DNA of 64,000 nt from JBGPEQ01 sp050180895 (GTDB lineage Bacteria; Pseudomonadota; Alphaproteobacteria; Dongiales; Dongiaceae), in NCBI GenBank assembly GCA_050180895.1, contig JBFXDS010000004.1, positions 186,001 to 250,000 of the forward strand, read 5' to 3'. The stretch's first letter is position 1, and every line of letters begins with the position of its first letter. The notes beneath the pieces are model-generated. The model was not told the DNA's origin, made no database searches, and saw nothing but the letters and a program-made list of their open reading frames with translations. Both the position numbers and the translations under genes were made by a program. Of this stretch, positions 1-13,500 are shown in pieces.

Positions 1-35
1 ACGGTCGCGCCTTCACGTTCGCGCAGGTGGACTGA
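1..35 (+). CDS. 3' end of an unidentified gene (partial)
   Basis: Read from base 3, the first 33 bases encode GRAFTFAQVD followed by TGA at 33-35. This would be the tail of a gene running in from the left and converging on the binding-protein gene at 61. The stretch is too short to identify and could be chance. Confidence 0.3.
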   Translation, partial: GRAFTFAQVD

Positions 36-60
36 TCGGCAGGTCGTGCCGGCGCCGAAC

Positions 61-1080
61 CTACTTCGTCGCCTCCGCCCAGATCGCATCATATTGTTCC
101 CGGACCTCTCGTGGGCATACCGGCATGAATTCGGGCTCCATGCCCGGCGGCAGCGTCATCTCCGGCGCCGAGGCAAGGTCGGTCGACAGGAACGCCTCGC
201 TCCCGAGAATGCCGTTGGCGGCCAAGGCATATTCCGAGCTCAGCGCCGCCGCTTCGGGGTCCATCATGAAATTCTGGAAGAGCCTGGCGTTTTCAAGGTT
301 GGGGGCGTCTTTGAGCACGACCAGGTTGTCCATCCAACTGGAAAAGCCCTCGCGGGGAAGGATGTACGCCACCGTCGGCTTTTCCCTGCGTACGATGAGG
401 GCGCCGGGGCTCCAATAGTAAGCGATCGACACGTCGCCCGAGATCATTCCATCGACGCCGTACATGATCGACCCCCAGCGACGCTTTGCATCTGCCAACA
501 GTCCGGCCAGCGCGGCGAGAGCCTCGTTGTCGCTCGCGCATCTAGGCTTGTCGAGATAGCGCAGCGCGGCATTGATGATGTCGCTGCCGTCGGGAAGGAT
601 GCCGATCCTGCCTTGCAGCTCCGCCGGCGGATCGAAGATCAGCCCGAGAGTATCGGACTCGCCGGCGTAGGCGGCCTTGTCGACGATGAGGCCGATCGTA
701 CCCCAGTGGTTGGGCACGCTGTAGTTGCGCCCGCGATCCCAGAAGACATCGATCCAGCGCGGATCGACGTTTTTGAAGTTCGCCATCTGGTTGGGCTTGG
801 TCTCGGCGAGCAACCCCTCTTCGATCATCGTTTGCACCGCCCAGTCGTTCGGCACCACGATGTCGTAGCCGGCATTGCCGGCACGAATCGCGGTCAGCAG
901 CTCGTCGTGAGTCGTATACGCGTCGACCGTGACGTCGACGTCATGCGCCTGTGTGAACCTCTCGACGAGCTTGGGGCTCATGTACTCGGGCCAAGTAAAG
1001 ATGTGCAACTCGCCGTCGGCCTCGGCCGACCCGGCCGCCAGTATCGTCCCGGCGAACAGCCCAAAAAGAAGCGACTTCAT
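61..1080 (-). CDS. polyamine-type ABC substrate-binding protein (PotD/PotF family)
   Basis: A 339-residue periplasmic solute-binding protein. The N-terminus is a signal peptide (MKSLLFGLFAGTILAAGSAEA), followed at once by the family opening LHIFTWPEYMSP, which resembles the start of spermidine/putrescine-binding proteins (LYFYNWTEYVP). The internal motif YDIVVPNDWAV also matches the family. Length is normal for PotD/PotF. The start ATG at 1078-1080 has a GGGAGC ribosome site just upstream on the minus strand. No permease or ATPase gene lies beside it here, so partners must be downstream outside the window or elsewhere. The substrate is inferred only as a polyamine or similar cation. Confidence 0.85.
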   Translation of the reverse strand: MKSLLFGLFAGTILAAGSAEADGELHIFTWPEYMSPKLVERFTQAHDVDVTVDAYTTHDELLTAIRAGNAGYDIVVPNDWAVQTMIEEGLLAETKPNQMANFKNVDPRWIDVFWDRGRNYSVPNHWGTIGLIVDKAAYAGESDTLGLIFDPPAELQGRIGILPDGSDIINAALRYLDKPRCASDNEALAALAGLLADAKRRWGSIMYGVDGMISGDVSIAYYWSPGALIVRREKPTVAYILPREGFSSWMDNLVVLKDAPNLENARLFQNFMMDPEAAALSSEYALAANGILGSEAFLSTDLASAPEMTLPPGMEPEFMPVCPREVREQYDAIWAEATK

Positions 1081-1547
1081 ATCTTGCTCCCAACCGACCC
1101 GACCCGCTTGCCCGCTCAGGAAGCGTCATGCCTATCCGGCACGTCCTTCAGACACGCACGAACAGGGTTGCGGCCCATCATAACAGACACGCGCAACCAG
1201 ACGGCGCACATGATCGCCTGTCCAGCCGCCCGCGCCACCGGTCGCGACTGCGACGATCCGCGCGAGCATCCCGCGTTCGGTGTTGTTGAGACCGTGTGGG
1301 GTGCCTGCGTCAGGTCCTGTTGGTGTTCGCGGCAAATTCGATGCCAATTTTCCGTCACCACGGCGCGGGAAGTATGGCCTCATACCACTTCCTCATTATT
1401 CTCAATTCTCATCGTTCTCCTCGTTCTCCAAGACCAATCCACGCGCCGACCGACTGCTTTACGCATAGGGCAGCATTCCTGTCTTGTGTTCTTTTTTTGT
1501 TCATGCTATATTTTACCGCATCTGACATACCACCCCGCGGGGAAAAC
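1081..1547. other. 467-base intergenic region, AT-rich on its right side
   Basis: No gene was found between the diverging binding-protein gene and the HGGxSTG gene. The left part has ordinary GC content. The right part (about 1380-1515) is much richer in A+T and carries four TTCTC motifs at 1399, 1406, 1415 and 1424, a T7 run, and a good sigma70-like promoter (separate entry). Confidence 0.6.
1484..1512 (+). promoter_or_regulatory. predicted sigma70-type promoter
   Basis: TTGTGT at 1484-1489 and TATATT at 1507-1512 are separated by exactly 17 bases. The ATG of the HGGxSTG gene follows 35 bases after the -10 box. The match is by eye against the housekeeping consensus. Confidence 0.5.
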
Positions 1548-2924
1548 ATGACCCAGGATGAAATGCATGTCGCGGCCGACGAAGCGGCGGCGGCGCTGGC
1601 GCGGGCCGCCGGCGTGGCCGAGCTGGCCGTTGCGGCCGAGGTCGAGACCGACGGCGCCGACGCGCTGCGCGCCGCGCTGCTCGCCCACGAGCTGGCCGCC
1701 GATCACCGGCTGGCCATGCGCTTCGCCGCCGCCGGCAACGGCGTGCTGGATGCGGCGATCGCCGCGGACACGCCCGCCGGCGCGGCCGCGGCCAATCTGG
1801 CGGCCGCGCGTCTCGGCAACAGCGCCGCGCGCTGCATGACGCGCTTCCGCCAGGGATTCGCCGCGCTGGCCAGGTGTCCGCGCGCCGCGGATACGTCGCC
1901 CGCCTGGATTCCCTACAGCCTCGGGGACGAGCCGCTCTGCTCGCCGGAGGAGCAGGCGCGCCGCCTGGCCGAAGCCAAGGCCGAATTCCTCCGCTGTCGA
2001 GGCCCCGAGGAGGCGTCGGCGGACAGCCGGCCGGGCACGCCGGAGGAGCAGGCGCGCATTGCCACGGCCCGCGCCGCCGCCGACTCCATGCTGGCCGAGG
2101 CCGCCGTCCCCGCCCTCGCCGCCGCCGCGGCGTCCGATGCCGGCCTGCTGCCGCGGCTGCTCGCTCACCAGCTCGCGGCGTCGCATCGCCTGATGATGCG
2201 CTTCTCCGGCCGCGCCGATGCTGCCCTCGAAAGCGGCGGCGCGGTCGCGCACACCGACGCCCTGCGCCTGGCGGCGACCGCGACGCGCCTGCTCGGGCAT
2301 GTCCGCCAGGGCCTGCTGTCGCGGTCGTCACTCGCCCCCGGCCCGGAGGGCGGTCCCGGCCGCCCGGTCGCCGGCTACTACTATGTCGGCACCACCCTCC
2401 CTCTCCACGGCGCCGGCTACGCCAACGATCCGGGCGCCGCCGACGCCGGCGCGACGCCCGCGGCCGTCGAACCGCGGAACCGCGGCCGGCTCAAATATGG
2501 CAATCCCTCCGGCGACTACATACGTGCGCCGCGCTGCGGCGCACGCACGCGCGCCGGCTGCGCCTGCCGACAGCCGGCGATGCGGAACGGCCGCTGCCGC
2601 TTCCACGGCGGCAAGAGCACCGGTCCCCGCACCGCCGCGGGTCTGGCCGCCAGCCGCGCCGCCCGCCGCACCCATGGCGGCTATTCCGCCGAGATCGTCG
2701 ACCTGCGCAAGGAATCCGCCGCCCGCGCCCGCCGTCTGCGCGCGCTGACTGTCGCGGCCGTGCCGACGGTGCTCGTCCTTCCCGTCGGCGCTCTCCGTCC
2801 TCCTGTCTTCGCTGGACATGGGGTCGATCCGTCGAAATCGACCGCCGCCGCGCGACGCGGAGGACCGGACCGGGCCAACGACGACATCGAGCCCCCTCTC
2901 CCGCGTGGGAGAGGGCTAGGGTGA
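1548..2924 (+). CDS. HGGxSTG-domain protein with two helical modules
   Basis: A 458-residue protein of unknown function. The N-terminal two thirds is Ala-rich and helical and contains an internal duplication. The segment with LLAHELAADHRLAMRF (about residues 45-108) reappears with LLAHQLAASHRLMMRF (about 205-270), each followed by a second helix ending in an RQG motif. The C-terminal domain has a likely metal-binding pattern, C330-x8-C-x-C-x11-C-x2-H, leading into HGGKSTGPRT at 353. HGGxSTG is a recognised domain name in alphaproteobacteria but has no known role. The last residues PLPRGRGLG are translated from a REP-like palindrome, so the natural C-terminus may once have been elsewhere. Start: ATG 1548 follows a GGGGAAA box. 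A paralogue lies at 35780-36580. Confidence 0.75.
   Translation: MTQDEMHVAADEAAAALARAAGVAELAVAAEVETDGADALRAALLAHELAADHRLAMRFAAAGNGVLDAAIAADTPAGAAAANLAAARLGNSAARCMTRFRQGFAALARCPRAADTSPAWIPYSLGDEPLCSPEEQARRLAEAKAEFLRCRGPEEASADSRPGTPEEQARIATARAAADSMLAEAAVPALAAAAASDAGLLPRLLAHQLAASHRLMMRFSGRADAALESGGAVAHTDALRLAATATRLLGHVRQGLLSRSSLAPGPEGGPGRPVAGYYYVGTTLPLHGAGYANDPGAADAGATPAAVEPRNRGRLKYGNPSGDYIRAPRCGARTRAGCACRQPAMRNGRCRFHGGKSTGPRTAAGLAASRAARRTHGGYSAEIVDLRKESAARARRLRALTVAAVPTVLVLPVGALRPPVFAGHGVDPSKSTAAARRGGPDRANDDIEPPLPRGRGLG
2894..2915. repeat. REP-like palindrome
   Basis: CCCTCTCCC (2894-2902) pairs perfectly with GGGAGAGGG (2907-2915) around the loop GCGT. This resembles widespread intergenic palindromes of alphaproteobacteria. 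It overlaps the end of the preceding gene and may act as an mRNA-end structure or terminator, though no T-run follows. Confidence 0.6.
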
Positions 2925-3120
2925 GGGTCGTCGGCACGTGGTCACACTGTCGCAACCGGCTACTGCGCGTTCGTTCTTGACCTGCGTCAACGACCCACGG
3001 AAACTATCCGTCAACGTCAGGCGCGCAGCCCGTGCGCCGCGCGGGAGGGACCGGGCGGCCGTCGCCGCCCGAGGCAGATGGGGCCGGCGCCAGCCGGCTT
3101 GGTTCACAGGGAGGTACTTC

Positions 3121-3588
<468 letters not shown>

Positions 3589-3598
3589 GGAGGTAGCC

Positions 3599-5968
<2,370 letters not shown>

Positions 5969-5982
5969 GGGAGGACGAGACC

Positions 5983-6777
<795 letters not shown>

Positions 6778-6797
6778 CCCACGCCTCGCCAAGGGAA

Positions 6798-6831
6798 AAG
6801 GCCGGACGCTGCGGCGCCCGGCCTTCTTCTT
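6798..6831. terminator. hairpin terminator between convergent genes
   Basis: AAGGCCGG (6798-6805) pairs with CCGGCCTT (6818-6825) around a 12-base loop, followed by CTTCTT. It sits 20 bases after coxM. Because the stem starts with AA and ends with TT it may also serve the convergent gene at 6847-7362. Confidence 0.7.
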
Positions 6832-6846
6832 GCCCCGATGACAGGC

Positions 6847-7362
6847 TCAGGCGCGCGCCGCGTACTTCATGGCCAGGCGCGGATAGAGGTCGCGGACGCG
6901 GTCTTCCCGCCACGGCTTGCCGGTCGGCTTGATCTCGTCTTCGATCTCCCCGGCGCGGCCGCCGCGCGACGGCAGGTCGCCCGTCATCTCCTCGTAGACC
7001 GTCATCGCCACGTATTGATAGCCCTCGTAGAAGGCTTGCTCGGGATCGATCTCGATATCGGTCAGCGTCTCCGGCGCGGCGACCACCGCCTCGAACGTCC
7101 TGCGTCCCAGGGAGATCAGCGTCGCCCGGAAGTTGGCGAAGGCGTCGTCGCTGCAGCCGCCGCCCATGATGTGGGCCGCCGCCCACAGCTCCCAGCTGAA
7201 GGCCCGGTCGTCGCACTCGTCGAAATGGATGCAGAACCGCGCGACATCGGCCGCGGGGAGGCCGCGCAGCGCCGTGGCCAGCAGCTCGCACTTCAGGCGC
7301 ATGTCGCCGCTGGCCGAGTTGTTCACGCCATCGACAATGCTCCAGAACTTCTCTCGCGTCAT
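6847..7362 (-). CDS. DUF4240 domain protein
   Basis: A 171-residue cytosolic protein. The opening MTREKFWSIVDGVN and the central FSWELWAAAHIMGGGCSDD fit the DUF4240 family, whose function is unknown. No signal peptide or membrane segment is seen. It stands alone on the minus strand, convergent with coxM. No link to CO dehydrogenase is evident other than position. Confidence 0.8.
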   Translation of the reverse strand: MTREKFWSIVDGVNNSASGDMRLKCELLATALRGLPAADVARFCIHFDECDDRAFSWELWAAAHIMGGGCSDDAFANFRATLISLGRRTFEAVVAAPETLTDIEIDPEQAFYEGYQYVAMTVYEEMTGDLPSRGGRAGEIEDEIKPTGKPWREDRVRDLYPRLAMKYAARA

Positions 7363-7580
7363 GGGACTCCTCGGCTTGCCGGCGTGGACTATAGAGGATT
7401 CGGAATTGATGAAATGTTAAATGCGACTCGCGGATTCAAGCGGTCGTCGTCGACATGTCCCTCTGCGGCGACGCGGATCATGACGTCCCGCGCGACGTTC
7501 CATTCGCCCGTTGCCGACAAGCGTGGTACAGTCCGGCCGTCGCTGACGCCGGCATGGGAACGTGGCGAGACATCCATTCC

Positions 7581-8384
7581 ATGACCCCCTCCTCCCCGAC
7601 GAGAATTTGCCTCTGCAGCCTGGCGCTGTTCGGCGGAATCGTCGTCGCCGGCGCCGCGCACGGGGCAGACCTCACCGTCAAGGAGGTCATCGGCCGGCTG
7701 ACGCAATCGACTCCCGCGCGCGTGGCCGACTTCGCCGGGCTCGATCTCAGCTACCTCGATCTGAGCGACATCGACTTCCGGCGCGCCAACCTGGCGGGCG
7801 CCGATCTCTTCGGCAGCGACCTGTCGCGCGCGAACCTGTCCGGCGCCAATCTGTCGCGCGCCCGCCTCGACCGCACGATCATCATCGGGACCAACTTCGC
7901 CGATGCAAATCTCACCCATGCGAGCCTGCTGCGGCCGGCGGCCTTCTCCAGCTTCGACGTCCGGGCCGACGAGGCGCCCCGCTTCGCCGGCGCGGACCTG
8001 TCCGGCGGCCATGTGTTCGGCCGCTTCAGCGGCGGCGACTGGCGCGGGGCCAACCTGGCGGCCGTGCGGATGGGGGCCGGCCGTTCGGAACGGGAGCTGC
8101 TGTCCCGCACCGACCTTGCCGACTGCGATCTGTCGGGTGCGAACCTGGCCGGCGCCGATCTGGCCGGCGCGCTCCTGGCTTTTGCCGACTTGACCAACGC
8201 CGATCTGTCGTCGGCGAACCTGAACGGAGTCGATCTGTCGCGCGCCGATCTGACGGGCGCCAACCTGACCGGCGCCAACCTGGCAGGCGCCGACCTCGAT
8301 GGGACCATCCTGAAGAACGTCACGGGCCTGGACCGGGCCAGCGGGCTGGAGGCCGCGCGCAATCGTACGAAAGCGATCGACTAG
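7581..8384 (+). CDS. secreted pentapeptide-repeat protein
   Basis: A 267-residue protein with a signal peptide (MTPSSPTRICLCSLALF, cleavage near AHGAD) and about 25 pentapeptide repeats of the A(D/N)LxX type in two blocks. These should fold into a right-handed quadrilateral beta-helix. A middle stretch (about residues 110-170) interrupts the repeats. ATG 7581 is chosen because it puts the signal peptide at the N-terminus; the frame is open further upstream. Its 3' end overlaps the likely start of the DUF1194 gene, so the two are probably co-translated. The partner is unknown. Confidence 0.8.
   Translation: MTPSSPTRICLCSLALFGGIVVAGAAHGADLTVKEVIGRLTQSTPARVADFAGLDLSYLDLSDIDFRRANLAGADLFGSDLSRANLSGANLSRARLDRTIIIGTNFADANLTHASLLRPAAFSSFDVRADEAPRFAGADLSGGHVFGRFSGGDWRGANLAAVRMGAGRSERELLSRTDLADCDLSGANLAGADLAGALLAFADLTNADLSSANLNGVDLSRADLTGANLTGANLAGADLDGTILKNVTGLDRASGLEAARNRTKAID
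8348..8352 (+). promoter_or_regulatory. Shine-Dalgarno site supporting a non-AUG start
   Basis: A perfect GGAGG lies nine bases before ATC 8362, inside the end of the pentapeptide gene. It decides the start proposed for the DUF1194 protein. Confidence 0.5.
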
Positions 8385-9111
8385 GGCACGGATTGCTTGG
8401 CTGGCTCTGATCGCCGCGCTCGCTGGAGCGCCTGCGGCATCGGCGCAGACGACCATCGAGCGCGTGGACGTGGCGCTGGTTCTTGCCGTCGACGTCTCCG
8501 GGTCGGTTGACGACGCCCGCTTCGTGCTGCAGATGGAAGGCGTCGCGCGCGCCTTCGAGGATGCCGAGGTCCAGCGCACGATCCTGTCCGGCCGGCACGG
8601 CGCCCTCCTCGTCACGCTGGTCAATTGGTCGCACCGGCCGCGAATCGCGATTCCCTGGACCGTCGTCGCGAACGCCGCGGACGCGGCGAACTTCGCCGCC
8701 CTGGTTCGCCGGGCCCCGCGCGCGGCGGAGGATTTCACCTGCATGTCCCTGATGATGCACGTCGTCGCCGACAAGGTGCTGCCGCTGATGCCGGTGCCGG
8801 CCGATCGCACGATCGTCGACGTCTCCGGTGACGGCCGCGACAATTGCAACCCCCGGGTCGCTGTCGACCACATTCGCGACGAGTTGATCGACGCCGACGT
8901 CACGATCAACGGCCTGCCGATCCGCGAGGGAAAGGAGGCCGAGACGATCGCGCAGTGGTACGAGGAGCACGTTATCGGCGGCATCGCCGCGTTTCTCCTG
9001 CCCGCAGACGGCTTCAAGGACTTCGGCCGGGCGATCCGGCAGAAGTTCATCCTGGAGATCAGCGGGCCGGATCGTCGACACGACGCCGCGGCTCCCGCGG
9101 GTCCCGGATGA
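8362..9111 (+). CDS. DUF1194 (VWA-like) secreted protein, non-AUG start
   Basis: About 249 residues. The DUF1194/VWA-like core starts with LVLAVDVSGSVD, carrying a metal-ion-dependent adhesion motif (DxSxS at 44-48 by this start). Family members are exported. The first ordinary start codon, GTG 8464, lies inside the first beta strand and leaves no signal peptide. Reading the same frame upstream gives a textbook signal peptide (basic VRKRSTRAR, hydrophobic WLALIAALAG, cleavage after ASA), but between the stop at 8311 and 8464 there is no ATG, GTG or TTG. ATC 8362 with GGAGG nine bases upstream is the best start. It may be a real rare start, a mutated ATG, or a sequence error. Confidence 0.7.
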   Translation: MVRKRSTRARIAWLALIAALAGAPAASAQTTIERVDVALVLAVDVSGSVDDARFVLQMEGVARAFEDAEVQRTILSGRHGALLVTLVNWSHRPRIAIPWTVVANAADAANFAALVRRAPRAAEDFTCMSLMMHVVADKVLPLMPVPADRTIVDVSGDGRDNCNPRVAVDHIRDELIDADVTINGLPIREGKEAETIAQWYEEHVIGGIAAFLLPADGFKDFGRAIRQKFILEISGPDRRHDAAAPAGPG

Positions 9112-9176
9112 TAATTGCGGCCCCGCGAGGAAACGGCTAGTTTTCGCCGCCGCCCAGACCCGAGAGACCTCCCGCC

Positions 9177-10088
<912 letters not shown>

Positions 10089-10090
10089 TG

Positions 10091-10498
10091 CTACGGGGTC
10101 TCCTGCGCGCCCGCCGGCATTCCCAGCAGCGTCCGGATGACAGCCACGAGCTGGCTGGGCGTGAACGGCTTCGCCAGCGTCTGATCGGCGCCGAAGCTCT
10201 CCGCGAAGCGGAGCAGATGAATATCCGTTCCGCCGGCGCCCCCGCCGGAAATCGCCAAGATGCGGACAGTAGGGTAGCGCTGCCGCGCCTCGCGGATCGT
10301 CTCGAGCCCTTCCTGCTCGGGCATCAGGATGTCCGTGATGATCGCCGCGACCGATGTGGTTTCCAGCAGTTCGAGCCCGACCCGTCCATTCTTGGCGGTG
10401 ACCACCTCGAAGCCGGCCGTCTGCAGCATGTCGACCAGAGTCGCGCGCACCAGCTCGTCGTCGTCGATGACCAGCAGGCGTATCGATCCCTGATCCAT
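10091..10498 (-). CDS. single-domain response regulator
   Basis: A 135-residue CheY-like receiver domain with no output domain. Acidic pocket: LVIDDDE. Phosphoacceptor Asp in TDILMPE. Conserved Lys in LAKPF. It lies directly downstream of the hybrid kinase, with only 16 bases between the stop of the kinase and ATG 10498, so it is a likely phosphorelay partner. ATG 10522 in the same frame would overlap the kinase stop by eight bases and is an alternative start. Confidence 0.88.
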   Translation of the reverse strand: MDQGSIRLLVIDDDELVRATLVDMLQTAGFEVVTAKNGRVGLELLETTSVAAIITDILMPEQEGLETIREARQRYPTVRILAISGGGAGGTDIHLLRFAESFGADQTLAKPFTPSQLVAVIRTLLGMPAGAQETP

Positions 10499-10514
10499 TC
10501 GTCTTGACGTTTTC

Positions 10515-13500
10515 CTATCCATTGCCCACATCGAGCAGGCGGCGAACCTTGCGGGCCAGGTCTCCCTTTGTAAACGGCTTGGCGAGCCAATCGATCTCGG
10601 CGCTCTGGGCGCCGTCCGGCCCAAAGGCGTTCTCCGTGTAGCCGGACATGTACAGGACGCGGAGAGTCGGCCGGCGCTTCACCGCCTCGCCTGCAAGCCC
10701 GGGCCCATTCAGCTTGCCGGGCATGATCACGTCGGTCAGAAGCAGGTCGATCTTGCCTTTCGCCTCCAGGATCTTGAGGGCCGACATTCCATCGGCCGCC
10801 GTGAGCACCTGGTACCCCAGGCTCTGCAGCATCGCGACGACGGTTTGTCGGACCGACTCGTCGTCCTCCGCCACCAGAACGGTCTCCCGACCCCGCGGCG
10901 AATCGGAATGAGCGTCGCGGGCCTCTCCTCCAGCCGCTTCCGTCCAGTCGGTCGTCGGCAGGTAGATCTTGACGGCCGTACCGACGCCTACCTCGCTGTA
11001 GATGCGGATGTGACCACCCGACTGCTTGACGAAGCCGTACACCATGCTCAGACCGAGTCCCGTGCCCTTGCCGGTCGGCTTCGTGGTGAAGAACGGATCG
11101 AAGGCCCGGGCCACGACCTCCGGCGTCATGCCGATCCCCGTATCGCTCACGAACAGCGCGACATAGCGTCCGGGCGCGATCTCGGTCCCGTCGACCACGG
11201 TCGCCTCGCTCAACTGCCGGTTTGCAGTCTCGATGGTGAGCGTACCGCCGTTCGGCATCGCGTCGCGCGCATTGACGGCAAGATTTAGGATCGTCGACTC
11301 CAGCCACGCCGGGTCGACCCGGAGGGACCACAAGTCCGATGCAAGCTGCATTCGAACGGCGATGCCTGCCCCGAGCGTGCGTCGGAGGAGTTCGCCCATC
11401 TGCGCCACATGATCGTTCAATTCGACGCGCCGGGGCACCAGCATCTGCTGGCGGGCGAAGGCGAGCAGACGTTGCGTCAACTCGGAGCCGCGCTTCGCCG
11501 CCTCGCTCGCCAGCCTCACGCGGGTGAGGTTTTGCGGATCCTTCGGCATCGACAGCTCGATCAGCTCGAGGCTCCCGAGGATCACCGTCAGGAGATTGTT
11601 GAAGTCGTGCGCGACCCCGCCCGTCAGCTTGCCGACGGCCTCCATCTTCTGAGCTTGCGCCAGCTGCAGCTCGCGGTTCTTGCTTTCGGTGATATCGAGC
11701 ACGAATCCGAAGCCGATGCGGTGGCCGTCACGCCGCTCGACCTTCATGACGTCCCGCACCCAGATCACGCGGCCGTCCGGCCTCACCAACCGGTACTCCC
11801 TATAGTGATCGCGCGGGGAGGCGTGGAAGGATGCCGCCTCCTGCTGGAGTCGACCCTTGTCCTCCGGCGCTACGAGGGCCAGCCAATCCGCCTCGTCGCC
11901 GAGAGCCTCGGGACGGATGCCAAGGATCCGCTCGATCTGCGGCCCGAGATAAAGGTAGCGTCGCGCGTCGATGTCCCAGCTATACGGCACGACATCGGTA
12001 GATTCCACGAGATGGCGAAATCGCCGCTCGCTTTCCTCCAGGGCGAGTTCGGACCGTCGCCGGTCGGTGATATCCAGCCCGACGCTCACGACGTAACCAA
12101 TGCCACCGTCGACATTCTGGATCGGCGCCCTGATGCCGATCCAGCTGCTGACCGCTCCCGCCGCATCCCGATAGTCGATCTCGTAGAAGCGTTGCGTCTG
12201 CCCGGTTTCGATGACCAGCCGATCGCGTTCCTGGATCTTGCGCACGTAGTCGTCCGGATAGACGTCGGCAATGCTCTTGCCGCCGAACCATTCGATCGGG
12301 TGTCCGACATCGGCCGCCAGATGAGCGTTAACCAGCACGTAGCGTCCGGCCAGGTCCTTCACGCTGACGGTTGCCGGTATGGCGTCGATGATGGCCCGCA
12401 GCAGGCTCTGGCTCTCATGCAAAGCCGCTTCCGCCCGCTTGCGTTCGGTGATGTCGAGACCGACGCTGACAATGTGCCTGACCTGTCCCGTTTCATCGCG
12501 CAGCGGCACCTTTCTCACCAGCCAAGTGCCGAGCTGTCCATGTCGGTCCACATACTCGTCCTCGAAGAGCGGCGTCGGCTCGCCGAGCGCGATCAGCCGT
12601 CGATCGCGCTCGGCTGACTTCCGTGCGTACTCTTCCGGAAACAGGTCGCCGACGCGTTTGCCGATGATCCAATCCATGGGATGACCTGCGTCGGCGGCCA
12701 TATCCGCATTCACCAGGATATACCGGCCGTCCAGGTCTTTGACGTGGATGGATGCAGGGACGGCGTCGATGACGGTGCGCAGCAAGTTGCGACTTTCCTG
12801 CGCGGCCGATTCGGCTTGCTTTAGTTCGGTGACGTCGAGCGAGACGCTGACGACGTACTGCGGCGGTCCGGCGCCGATCCGGATCGCCACATCCATCGCC
12901 AGCCAGACGGAAATGCCTCCATCGGTGCCCGTATAGACATCCTCGTAGGGTCGAGCCGGCGTCTCGCCCCTGAGCGCCCGCTGATCGCGATCACGGAAGA
13001 TCACCGCATACTCCGGCCGATGAACATCCTCGATCAACTTGCCCGGGAACCAATCAGCGGGATGGCCATGATAGGCGGCGCTGGCCGCGTTCACGAGGAC
13101 ATACCGTCCCTCCATATCCGTCACGCTGATCAAAGCCGGTACGGCATCGATCACCGCCTGCAGAAGGACCCGATTCCGCTCGAGCTCGGCCTCGGCCTGC
13201 ATGCGATCCGTGATGTCCACATCGATCGTGACGATGTGCGTGACCGCACCGGCATCGTCGCAAATAGGCGCCTTTTGCTCGAGCCATATCGTGGTGCGGC
13301 CATCCGGTTCGTTGAATTCGACCTGCCCCACCGGCAGCGGCCGGCCCGTGGCAATGACCGCACGATCACGGACAGCGATGCGCTGCGCCAAGTCTGCAGG
13401 ATAGACATCCGCCAAGACCTTGCCGTTAAACCACTCCGTAGGACGTCCGTAGTAGTCGGCTTCATAGGTATTCACGAGCACGAAGCGCCCGTCGCAGTCG

